NCBI RefSeq assembly: GCF_026745355.1
Contig: NC_079205.1
Span: 4,384,832-4,448,831, forward strand
DNA from: Beta vulgaris subsp. vulgaris
Taxonomy: Eukaryota; Streptophyta; Magnoliopsida; Caryophyllales; Amaranthaceae
Length of the DNA: 64,000 nt
Direction: 5' to 3'
Under the pieces are notes generated by a model. That model saw nothing but the letters and a program-made list of their open reading frames with translations, was not told the origin of the DNA and did not search any database. Numbering within the stretch: the stretch's first letter is position 1; every line of letters starts with the position of its first letter. Made by a program: the position numbers and the translations under genes. Shown piece after piece: positions 10,831 through 22,200 of this stretch.

Positions 10831-12873
10831 ATGGAAATACTAATAGTTGTAGCTGCAAAAGCCGCTGAGTATATCATGGATCCGATCAAGCATGGTGTGA
10901 ACATTGTTTTTAATCCTCAATCCATAATTGAGGAGACAAGCAAAGAGTACAAGCAATTAGAAGAGTTGCACAATAAAGTAAAAAGTCGCTGCCAACAAGC
11001 TAGATTAGATGGTGATGAAGTAGTAGAGGATGTCAACCAATGGTTAAACAACACTACAACCATTTCAATAGAGGTTGAGCAATGGCTTCAGGAATCATTT
11101 TCAGAAACAAACACATCTGGTAGTTGCACTGCAGTTTGCACAAATAAATGGGTATGGGCACATAAACAGCGCAAGAATGCAATAGGAAAGAGAGCAAAAC
11201 TTGTCGACATGTATGAACAGGGCAAAAATTTGTCACGTATATCCCGCCTTACGCCTGCTACAGGAATACAACTTCTTTCCGGTTATGGTTATATTGTTTT
11301 TGAATCGGTTAAATGGGCTTTTGATGACATCATGCGAGCACTTAAAAGGGAAAACCAAAGCATGATTGGAGTTTATGGAATGGGAGGCGTAGGAAAAACA
11401 TCTTTGGTGAGAAAAGCTATTGCAGCAGCTCAGGAAATGCAATTATACAGCAAGGTGGTTGTGTCGGTGGTTTCCCAAGCACCAAATGTTCACAAGATTC
11501 AAGGCGAACTTGGTGACCAATTGTGCCTAAGGTATTCTAGGGAGACGGAACTTGGTAGAGCAACACAACTTAAGAATCGGATGAAACTTGAAGAGAAGAT
11601 CTTAGTTGTTTTAGATGATGTTTGGAACAAAATTGATCTGACAATTATTGGGATTCCAAATGGTGATGATCACAAGGGTTGTAAAGTTCTTTTCACCACG
11701 CGTCTTGAGCGCGTGTGCTCATTAATGGGTTGTAAAGAACCTATTAAGTTAAGTCTACTAAATGATGAAGATTCATGGGATCTATTTAAAAGACATGCAG
11801 GTACTATGTTAAGTGACCCTTCTTCCCAACTTGAAGTGGTGGCAAAAGAAGTAACTCGAGAATGCAACAGTTTGCCACTTGCACTCATTGTGGTAGCAAG
11901 TGCTCTCCGAGATAAGAGTCAAGAAGAATGGGAATTCGCGCTGAAGAAACTTCAAAGTTCCAGACTTGAGGAGATTCAAGATATTGAAACTGCTGTATAT
12001 CAACGGATCGAGTTAAGTTATGACTTTTTGAGATCAGAATCCACAAAAAAATGCTTCCTAATGTGCTCTTTATTTCCAGAGGACTACGAGATCAGTATAG
12101 AAATGCTAACCAGATATGCCTTGGGATATGGTTTGTTTGATCAAGATACTTCAATTGACTCCTACATGACAGCAAAGACGCAAGTGAAAATAATTATAAG
12201 CCATCTATTAGCATGCAGTTTATTATTAAAACCAGATAGTATGTCGGAACGCTTCAAAATGCATGATGTGGTCCGTGATGCTGCAATATGGATTACTTCC
12301 AAAGGTGAAGAGGTATTCCTTGTTCCAATACCCTCGCAGAATAAATGGATAATGGACCCTAAATTAGTGAATACAATGGCAATCTCCCTACTTGCTTGTC
12401 CAATGAATCAACATCTTCTAATCCCAACAGAATGTTCAAAACTTAAAATGTTACTGTTGGCTCAGCGTGTACCTTTGCAAAATGTCAGAGACACTTGCTT
12501 TGATGCGATGACAAATCTTCGAGTTTTGGATATGACAGCAATAGCATCATACCTTCTTGAATTAGCATTGCCATCTTCACTTCAGCTTCTTCGAAATCTT
12601 CGAACTCTATATCTTAGAAGATGGAAATTAAAAGGAAACTTATCAATTATCGGAAGTTTAAGTAGCCTTGAAATTTTAAGCTTTGCAGGAAGTGTCCTCA
12701 ATGAATTGCCTATGGAATTAGTGGAACTTTCGGAATTGAAGTTCCTCGACCTATCTGCCTGTAAGTCCCTGGCAGGCTTCGATTCAGTGGTTCTAAGTCA
12801 ATTACTTTTAAGAGTTGAAGGTCTTAATCCACCAAATAATCCAATATCAGATATAATTTATGATGAAGACTAA
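10831..12873 (+). CDS. CNL1: CC-NB-ARC disease-resistance protein with short LRR
   Basis: A 680-residue protein of the At4g27190/RPS2-like CC-NB-LRR group, intracellular receptors that detect pathogen effectors and trigger defence. Visible in order: N-terminal coiled-coil region (about 25-75); P-loop GVYGMGGVGKTS with Lys189 and Thr190; kinase-2 LVVLDDVW at 258-265; RNBS-B-like VLFTTR; GLPLA motif altered to CNSLPLAL at 345-352; RNBS-D CSLFPEDYE; MHD intact at 477-479; then only about 150 residues of weak LRR (LRVLDM, LRTLYL, LKFLDLS) before a stop. Full receptors of this type exceed 900 residues, so most of the LRR is missing. The first ATG is used because it yields the family's usual N-terminus. 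Two Stowaway MITEs occupy the promoter. It faces CNL2 tail to tail. Whether further exons lie beyond the CACTA element was not resolved. Confidence 0.92.
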   Translation: MEILIVVAAKAAEYIMDPIKHGVNIVFNPQSIIEETSKEYKQLEELHNKVKSRCQQARLDGDEVVEDVNQWLNNTTTISIEVEQWLQESFSETNTSGSCTAVCTNKWVWAHKQRKNAIGKRAKLVDMYEQGKNLSRISRLTPATGIQLLSGYGYIVFESVKWAFDDIMRALKRENQSMIGVYGMGGVGKTSLVRKAIAAAQEMQLYSKVVVSVVSQAPNVHKIQGELGDQLCLRYSRETELGRATQLKNRMKLEEKILVVLDDVWNKIDLTIIGIPNGDDHKGCKVLFTTRLERVCSLMGCKEPIKLSLLNDEDSWDLFKRHAGTMLSDPSSQLEVVAKEVTRECNSLPLALIVVASALRDKSQEEWEFALKKLQSSRLEEIQDIETAVYQRIELSYDFLRSESTKKCFLMCSLFPEDYEISIEMLTRYALGYGLFDQDTSIDSYMTAKTQVKIIISHLLACSLLLKPDSMSERFKMHDVVRDAAIWITSKGEEVFLVPIPSQNKWIMDPKLVNTMAISLLACPMNQHLLIPTECSKLKMLLLAQRVPLQNVRDTCFDAMTNLRVLDMTAIASYLLELALPSSLQLLRNLRTLYLRRWKLKGNLSIIGSLSSLEILSFAGSVLNELPMELVELSELKFLDLSACKSLAGFDSVVLSQLLLRVEGLNPPNNPISDIIYDED

Positions 12874-13113
12874 GTAGCTTTTAATCTTGCATCACGTAAA
12901 ATTTATTTTTGGGTTGCAAGTATATTGTTTATATGAGTTGGATTCTTTTTCTGAATTGCAACTTCCTTTATCATTGTTTTAGTTTGCATTTTAATTTTTA
13001 CTCAGTTTTGATTTGTTTGTACATATATAATTTTTTACAAAGTTAATCGAATGAAAAATTATGTATATTAAGGCAACCTATTGTAATAAATTAAGTGAAA
13101 TATAGATTTTATT

Positions 13114-14281
13114 CACTAGGGGAAAAAAAAAAGGAAGGGTTGTGCTTTTGATAAAAGCGTAACCCTACTAGTGAAGGGCTGCGCTTTTGTGCAAAAGCGC
13201 AGCCCTACATAACAGAAGGGTTGCGCTTTTGAAGAAAAGCGCAGCCCTTCACTTAGTAGGGTTGCGCTTTTAGAAAAAGCGCAGCCCTTCTTACTTCAGA
13301 AGGGTTGCGCTTTTGAAGAAAAGCGCAGCCATTCTTTAAAAAATTTGAAAAAAACATCGCGGGCTTTCAAATATTGAGCGGGGCTTCAGATATATTATCC
13401 CTCCTTCTCTCTCCTCTCTCACGTCCCTCATCCATTTTCCTCCTTCTCTCTCCTCTCTCACGACCCTCCTCCCTTTCCTCCTTCTCTCTCAAAAACGCCC
13501 AGAAACGCAACAAACGCGACAAAAAGCCTAAAATGATTTGCACTAATCGTTGTGACGGAGTCCGATTGCCTATTGTGATACCTTTTCGGAAGCGGAACGG
13601 GCCAACGAGTCAAACTCACCGCTATGTTGTGACCTATAGGCTTTTTAAGCCATCCGAGTTCGTTTAAGGCTCCAAATAGGCATTTTAAGTATTTCCGAAT
13701 TTTATTATTTCCTTAATTATGTATTAGGGTTTTGTTTTACATATTTAAACATTATTAGGTCAATGTTTGGTTGTAGTTTTTGATTAATGTTCTTGTATTT
13801 TCAGATCTATAATTTCTTAATCTTTGTTTTGATTAATGTTCTTGTATACTTCTCTTTGTTTTGATTAATGTTCTTGTATTTTCATCTTCGTTTTGTTTAA
13901 TGTTCTTGCATTTTCATCTTTGTATTGATTAATGTTCTTATATTTTCAGATCTATAATTTCTTCTCTTCTGTATATTAGTTTTTGTTCCTTTTTTTCATT
14001 TTCGTTTCGTTCTTTTTTTTGTTTTGGGTTTAGTATTTTCATTTTCGTTTCGTTTCTCTTCTCTTCTGTATAATTTCATAAAATGTGAGATTATGAGTAA
14101 AAAAATGTCAAAAAAAAATTTTTTTATTTCTTTTTTTTGGTAGGAATGGCTGCGCTTTTACCTAAAAAGCGCAGCCCTTCAAGCTTAAAAAGTGAAGGGC
14201 TGCTACTGAAAGGGCTGCTGTCAAAAAGCGCAGCCCTACATGCCTTTTTCAGCGCAGCCCTTCTTCATTTTTCCACTAGTG
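13114..14281. mobile_element. Non-autonomous CACTA (En/Spm) element, 1,168 bp
   Basis: The left end CACTAGGGGAAAA and the inverted right end CACTAGTGGAAAA are CACTA termini. The 3-bp duplication ATT is at 13111-13113 and 14282-14284. Subterminal regions (13135-13335 and 14150-14265) are filled with copies of AAGGGCTGCGCTTTT and its complement, many paired as short palindromes. Such motifs are where CACTA transposases bind. The interior (13374-13667) has a pyrimidine-rich 97-codon ORF of no known family, possibly a captured fragment, followed by a TTGATTAATGTTCTTGTA minisatellite at about 13770-13950. No transposase is encoded. Confidence 0.92.
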
Positions 14282-16282
14282 ATTTTATAAAGTTCAAGAG
14301 CTAAATTGATTGCGTGTACTTTGAGATCACAATCTTACTTAAATTTATATTTAACATATTATTTGTTAATTCTTTTTGAATCGCAATCCCCAAATTAGTA
14401 CGTACACACGTCCGTAGGATGAGAACCATGATCACTGTGAACATGAAAGACTAAATTATGTATACACAGACCAATACCAATGCTTGTTAATCATGTACAC
14501 TTAACTTGTTATGCATGTACATAAGTTCATTTGATTTGTTATCCATGTACATTTGACTTGTTAATCATGTACATTTGCACACCATGCTCTATGTACTAGC
14601 GTGTACACTATCTAAGCTTTGATTAGAATCCAACACATAAAAAGGTTAACCAACATTATGTTATATTATTTCCATACTTAAATCTAACTTTGTTTGGCTT
14701 ATTTCATTATGTCCTTATATTATTCTCTTGGTAGTCTTCGTTTGATTATCATACCAGCGAACCAACAAATTGAGATTTGTACTTAATTTATTTTAAACAG
14801 TAGGTGTCAAACAACAAGAAAACATAGCAAGGAAAATTGGTTCCGGAAAAGACACAAATATTGTTGATGACATTTGGGTGGGAGGTAGATTAGTCCAATT
14901 CAACCAAATTAATTTAGCTACCTACATGAGAAGTACATCCTCTAAAACTAGCACCAATTTCATTGGTCAATACCAGATTTGGGAATGAAGCCCCTTCCCA
15001 AAGCGTGGACTGTGGACTATGCACTAGGGTGCACAATGCTCCTTGTGCACCCAAAAAGAACATACCATTTACATAAAAGAACACGAACTTTTTTTCAACA
15101 ACTTTTCTACTTAAAAAAAAAAATTCACAACTTAAAATTAAAGAACGTGTAAATTTATATTTTGAAAAAGAAATTTTTAGTTGCAAAATTTAAGAAAGCA
15201 AATAACAATAATTTTTTAAAATTAGACTTTAAAAATGATAAAATTGTGCATAGTTTATAAAAGGGTGCATCATGCTCTACATGCACTTGGATGCATGTAC
15301 TTATTTGCGGCCCCTTCCACCCCAACTCCCTCCCTCCCCAAAATACAACATCCCTACCGCCCTCAAGGCAGATAGTCACTCCAGCCAGCAAATCCCACCG
15401 GAAACAACTAAGTTAATCACCCTGCCACGAGACAGCACCCAATTACCCGAAACCCTTGATATCACCCCTGCCACGAGACAGCACCCAATGGGAAAAACAA
15501 GTAAATAAAGTGGCCAAGATAAAAGTATAACAAATGTTTCCTCGAATAGCAAGTTCCAAGTTAGATCCACAGAAGAAGGTTGAATCATCAGTAGCAGGCA
15601 TAAAAGTGAAGAGCATGAATTTGCCCATTAAATAAATCATATTCCAAGGAAGGTGTAACTCATCAGCTATGTGGGTGCCTGGATGGAACATAAGAACCAT
15701 TCAAATTCACGGTCATAACAAAGAGACAACGTAAAATCTTGACAAAGAATCCACAATGAACAGTCATGGTTAAACAATTCCCTGAAATCAGACAATATAA
15801 GCACACTGCACACATACAAACAAAAACAAAAAGCCCACAAAAATATTTCATGAAAGTAGGGAGCATTCTGAAAACGGCAAGGATGGCAGTTCAAGTTAAC
15901 AGGGTGAATTTATGTACACTACTTTATGACAGAGTGAAGGCTTGAGAATTCGAATAACAACAAGAAATAGAAGAAATTAAACAACTTTATTAACAAAACA
16001 AAGACATTGCAAGTTTCATACAGAATAGCAGCCACAAGTTGCCACAGCAAGCTTGAAAGGTAGCAGAACCTCATGGAGACGATTACATTCGTACTCACAA
16101 CCTAGGTTGCACATAGACGGATACGGGTACAGGTGCTGATTCGGGTATGGGGACATAAAACGGCGAGATTTTGAACTTTTAGGAATGGGTATGCGTACTC
16201 ATACTGGATACGTATCGTATCGGGTACGGGTACGAATACGTGACCTAGAAGAAGTACCCATGCTACATAGCTCACAACAATA
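14282..16282. other. Space between the two receptor genes
   Basis: No gene. Contents: CATGTACA/GTACATG-rich sequence at 14460-14600; a probable MITE at about 15010-15300 with GGGTGCACAATGCTC and GGGTGCATCATGCTC motifs near its two ends around an A/T core; two copies of CCTGCCACGAGACAGCACCC at about 15421 and 15467; and a GGGTACGGGTACG-type simple repeat at 16110-16240 that would fall in the CNL2 3' untranslated region. Small ORFs here show no family features. Confidence 0.5.
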
Positions 16283-19200
16283 TCATTTACAATAGGAGGG
16301 AGAGGGGTCATAGATTATTCCCTCCTGATCATAATAAATTAAACGCCTCAGACCTCTAGGAATGCTTCTGAAGATATGAACAGTGTCAATAGTTTCTAAA
16401 TTAAATGAGAAGAAAGCCAACCAGTTTGCGGGATTGTTCGCTTCGTGCTGAACAAGTCTTACTTCCACAGGCTGAACAGGTTCTACTTCCACATTCCCAT
16501 ACGTAATGAGCATATTTTTACAGATTGTAATCAAGTGGTGCAAAGGGTGAAGTTCATCGGATGTTCCCAACAAAAGATCAACAACTGATTCTGAGCTTGT
16601 CTGCAGAATGACTTTATTATACCCAGAGTCTGATGTCATCTCCAGTCCTTCTTTGATTGCTTGAAGTTCAGCCTTAATAGCAGTACAAGCATCTAAATGA
16701 AATGAAAACCCCTTTATCCAATATCCCCGCATATCTCGCAGCAAGCCCCCAGCACCAGCAGAACCCTGGGTAGAATTCACTGCACCAGCAATATTGAGGG
16801 TCACATAACCAGGAGGAGGAGGAGCCCATCTCGCGTACATATTAAGAGTTGGCAAATTCAAAATTTCAAGCGAAAATGGATGTTTTGGGAAGTACTTTCG
16901 GATGTCCAGTAAACGGCATTCAATTATCTGCAAGTGCAAAGATGAGGGCCGGCAGTTCAAAGAATAACTTGCTGGGCAGATGCTGGAGAGACAGGGGAGT
17001 TGTTCAAGATGCAGGGTCAGTAATTCAGGAAGCTCGATCAACTTTTTTGATCCTACATTTTTTTCATTTTGATCCTCATAAAATATTTGCTCCAATTGAT
17101 ATGCTCGTATTATGATCACTGTTCGGAGTTGTGGAAGGCTTTGAGCAATGGAGAGTGGAAAGACATTCCTTAATCTGTCACATCCTTCAAGTTGAAGACA
17201 CATCAGACAGGAGAAGAATGTGGTTGAGAAACTACTTGCACCACGTAATACAACTGAATCTTCCTCATTAGCTGCAGGTGCAATGATACTTTCCAAATTA
17301 TCACAGTTGAAAATCAGCAAAGTTTCAAGTGAATATAGAGTTTTAGCCAGAGTATGTGTGAAGAGACTATTTCTTAAAGCCATAGACTTGTCTAATCTAA
17401 GGAAGCGAAGCTGGGATAGATCGATTAACTCGATGGGCCCTTTCAATATCAGTGCTAAATTTGGTAAGTGGTTCAACCACAAGTTCTGTATGTTTACCAG
17501 CACAGGTTCTTTATGTCCGAGTACTTCTTCTTCAAGATCAAACATCACTTCCATGCTGCAGTTCTCAAGATGTACACTGTGCATATAGGGAAAAAGTTTT
17601 GGTTTTACCATTGCACAGCCTTCCAGATGCAGCACTGCTGATGGTGGCCATGTCAGAACATAGGCAGCTGGGAGGACTCGGGAGAGGCATGGCAATTCTA
17701 AGAGCTGTAGAAGCTCCAACTGTGGAACCTCAATCAACTTGCTCTGCAAATATACTTCCACCCGGTCTTCATAGAATACTTGCTCCAGTTGATGTGCTCC
17801 TTTTATGTACACGATTCTGAGACTTGGCAGGCATCGAGCAACAGAGAGTGGAAAGATGTTTTTTAATCTAACACAACCTTCAATTTGGAGAGACCTTAAA
17901 CAAGGGAAGCATGTGGCTGAAGTATTGATATAGTGTAGAGCAACACATTCTTCATTGTGACTAGGCTCAATTAGATTTTCCAACTCCTTCCAGTTAACAA
18001 TTTTAATAGTTTCAAGGAAACATAGAGTTTGAGCTGTGGTACATGTGAAAATACTCTTCATCTGCAAGCTCCCACCATCATCTAGTATAATGTGTCTAAG
18101 TTGGGAAAGGTTTATCAACTCAGTGGGCCCCTTCCATATGCATGATAAATTGCGTGTGTTGGTCAACCACAGGAATTCTAAATTTAGATGTATAAGTTGT
18201 CCATTTTGAGCAGGAACTTGCTCAAGATCAAACAAAAACTCCACGCTACAGTTCTCAAAATGCACAAAGGGGAGATAAATTAACTTTTCTGGCTCTCTGA
18301 TGGGGCACTCTTTTAACTCAAGCATAAATAATGGACTGATAAAAGCATAACCTGCTGGCCAAATCTGGGAGAGGAAAGGAATTTCTTCAAGATGCACAAG
18401 CTTCAATTCTGCAAGCTCAATGGACTTGCATTCCACATGTCCTTCTAGGTCTTCACTAAAGATTTCCTCCAGCTGGTGAGCTCGTTTCACATACACAGTT
18501 TCGAGTTTTGGCAAGCGTCGAGCAACAGAGAGTGGGAAGATGGTTCTTAGCCGATCACATCCTTGGACAAGGAGAGCCTTCAAATTTGGCAAGCATGTCA
18601 CAGCAGAAGAGTTGCTCTGTTGTAATGCAGTGGCTTTCTGGTCAACTGCAGGATCAAAGATACTTTCTAACTCCATACAGTTGAACACCTCTATAATTTC
18701 AAGATACTGCAGGGTTTGAACCATTGAATGTGTGAAGATACACTTTGGGAAGGACTTTGAATCATTTAGTGTTATGTGGCGAAGGTAGGATAAATTAACC
18801 AACTGACATAAGGTATTTGTGTTTGGAAAAACAGACTGACAATATTGTGCGATATGATTTTGTTGAAGGTTATAAATCACTTTCATCTTGCAGTTCTCAA
18901 TAGCCACCCTGGGCAGCTGTACAAATGATTGACAGCTCAAGACATAATCTGGAGGACAAATGCTGATAAGGTAAGGAAGTTCTTCCAATACGATCATCTT
19001 CAACTTAGGTAGCATAATATTCTTATCTCCTTCATATGCTTCCCGATCTTCAATAAACAACTGCTCAAGTTGTGATGCTCTTTTTATGTGCACCTTTTTG
19101 AGACGTGGAAGGTGTTGAGCAATGGAGAGAGGAAACAGGGTTTTTAACTTGTCACAACGTTCAACTTGTATTTGTTTCAAGTATGGCAAGCATGCGTGTG

Positions 19201-22200
19201 GTAAGTTACTCTGTGGTGCACAATATTCTTCTCGAGCAATGGGCTCAAAGCTAGTCTCTAAAAGCAATTCTTCACAACTATGCTCATATATACTCTCTAC
19301 GGATTCTTCATCACTACTGCTAGACTTAGAGAAACTACTTAAACTTTCTTCTTCACCAATAGAATCAGAGATACTATCTAACTCCTTGCAGTTGTATACT
19401 TGTTGTAATGGGATCACTTCCAAATTCATCGAATTCCTTCTTGCTGATGCCATCTCAGCATGAAATATATTTTCTAGATTTGGACAGTCCTCAACTTTAA
19501 GAGACTTTAGGCATGGGAAATTTTGGACCATAAAGACAGGGAAAACACATTCCAACATTTCACAATTACCTACATAGAGGCTCTCCAGTTCACAAAAGCA
19601 CCTCTCGTTCAAATATTGTGCTTCACAATCACCAGGCTCAATGATATTCTTCAACTCCTTGCAGTTGTAAACTCTTAAAGTTTTCAGGGAGCATAGAGTC
19701 CGAGAAATGCCGACTGTGAAGAGACTTTTGATTTCAGGGCAACTGTGTGCTTCTATCTCCGACAAATTACATAGATTGATAAACTCTGTGGGACCCTTCC
19801 ATAAATACTTCAGATTGGGCATGTGACCCACCTTAAGTGCTCGTAACTCTGTGAGAACAGGCAGTCGAGCTTCTTCAACATGAAACACCTCTTCTACATT
19901 GGTAAAGTAGCTGTCAGGTTCCACCTCCAAATACGATAAGCTTTGTCCCACTCCAATTGGTAAAATTTTATTAGATGCCTCACCCTACAAGTATAAGAAA
20001 AATGTTACATTCTATCCGTTAGACCCCTCTTCCTAGAAAATATAGAGTGCATTCCTGTTCTATAAACAAATTCGGGTTTATAGTCGACAATAGAGACAAT
20101 TTTTGGGATGGTTGATGTTTAAATGACAAATAAAGAAGAATGTACTTCTTTTGATTCGTTTCAGGAACCTCTATTAGCAACACTTTTATCGTTAAGATTG
20201 ATATGTCATGAGAACTACATTTTCTAAATTTTACATGTTCAAAAGATATTCTTTTGTCAGAATTTCATTTTATTCCCACCCAGGGAGCAAATGATGCAAC
20301 TATGCGAGGCAACTAGCAAGTTTCTCGAGATCAACGTGATTAGGCTCGAGTCTGTTGTGACAGACGCAATCAACGAAACCAATAATAATGAACAATCTAC
20401 ACAAGAATTAACGTGGTTCACTAACAATGTGTTAGCTACATCCAGAGCTGAGGAGAAACAGTTTTTACTAGGTTTAGGAGAGAGTATAAATTTTAGAATA
20501 ATACGACAGCAGACGTTAATAATAGGCGAGACCGTCGTGCTAGGTTAATCCTAGCGCTAGATAATTAATTCAAGGCATATTTCAACAGAGTCGACAATTA
20601 ATGATTCGAGTTGAACAACTCAATACTCGACTCAAAAAGCTCGCGAGAAAATCTAAAAAAATATGTAAAATTTTATGATAAAAAATTATTGTCAAACTAT
20701 TAAAAAAATCCACAAAATAAAATTAAACTTAAATACAAAAGCTAAAAATTTGAAAAGTAAATCGCAAAAGGTAAACAAAGAATATTTAATAATTATTATT
20801 CTAATGCATGAGATGTAAGGAAAACCTAAAAACAAATATTAGCCGTTCATTTATCTTGTTTTATCTTCTTAAGACATTTGGTTGTTTTTTTTACTATGGT
20901 GGATCTTCGACTCTTGTTACATTTTGTCTTGGATCAGGTGATGGTTATTTTTCAATTGAAAATAGTAATGTATTGCCCAAAAAACGCCATGTACTTTCAC
21001 AGACTAGTAACACTTAAGAGTCAACAATGGGCTAAGGACAAAAAAATGAAAAAGTAAATTTACGAACTAGAGTTTCGAGCTTGAACCGATTACGAGTTTG
21101 ACCTCGATTTTTGGTTTTCGAGTTCAATACGAGCTTGATAATGTCGAGCTCGTGATTTTTCGAGTCGAGTCAAGATTAGATGTTGGATTCCGATTCTGAG
21201 TCGAGTTTAGCCAAACTCGAGCTCAACTAGCATCATTTACAGTTTTCACCCCTATTCCCACCTAATCGCAACCCTACATAACTAAAAACATATGATTACA
21301 TTACAAAGAGCCTCTTTCCTATTAGTTGGATCATCTTTTTTTCCTTTCAATCACTAAGTTTAAGTGGTCACATTTAGGAAATCTTATCACAAACCAACAC
21401 TGTATTAAGGTGGCACCTTTTTTCGGACTTAAAGAGTAGAAATCGAGACCGACCAATATTAGAATAATTGCAGTTTACTGATAACATGTAAGCCTTACCA
21501 GCAAGGACCTATTATAATGCATGAAGAGATGTGTATTCAGAGACACTGGTTAAGTAGACAAATCATAAATCATCGTGTCGTTTCACTTAAAGGTCAAAAC
21601 AAGGTTCTATTAGGAAATATGGTCTCAGCACTCGCCATAAGCACAGTACATATCGGTTGTTATGAACCCCATCCTCATTCTATTCATGTACTAAAAATCA
21701 TGAACTGCTTAAACCAATGGAATTACTAGTGACTGTAATTTCAAATAAAAAAACCAGTGATATTATTTCAATGTACATTGATATTCACATCGTGGGTCGG
21801 CAACTACAACTTGTGACAATTCAGTCCTGTATATTTACCAATTACTCCTGTAACTGTAAGAGGGTGAAGTTGAGAAAGGGAGATGCATACCTGATCTACT
21901 GCAAGTAAGACATCAGAAGCATGTTTGAATGTTGTTCCAGCTATCTTTAATCGAGCTAGAGATGCCAATATTAGATGCCAGTTAAATGCTGACAGAGGAA
22001 CCAGTCTTGGTAGATCCACAAGCTCCAAAATTGTCAGATTCTTCATCAAGATGTCACGACTTTTAGCCAAGTTTTTTTGGCTATCTACAAATATATCCTC
22101 GAGCATAGGGCAGTTTTTGATGTACATTGTTTCAAGTTTTGGAAGGCCCTGAGCAACAAAAGACATTGGCAGGATGCTCTTTAATTTGTCGCAAGATTCT

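Noticed and set aside
16283..16840. The RNase H part as a separate LINE insertion behind the LRR gene
   Set aside because: No stop, intron, poly(A) tail or target duplication separates it from the LRR; the frame is continuous. An ancient capture remains possible.
16849..19463. Plus-strand ORFs across the CNL2 last exon
   Set aside because: Shadows of the minus-strand LRR exon, without independent motifs.
19949..19951. Start codon for a free-standing LRR-RNase H protein at 19951
   Set aside because: The codon is GTG and the frame continues upstream to a splice acceptor at 19985, in phase with exon 3.
20291..20548. 85-codon ORF in CNL2 intron 3
   Set aside because: Starts with ATG but has no family match by eye and sits next to repeat sequence; not supported as a gene.
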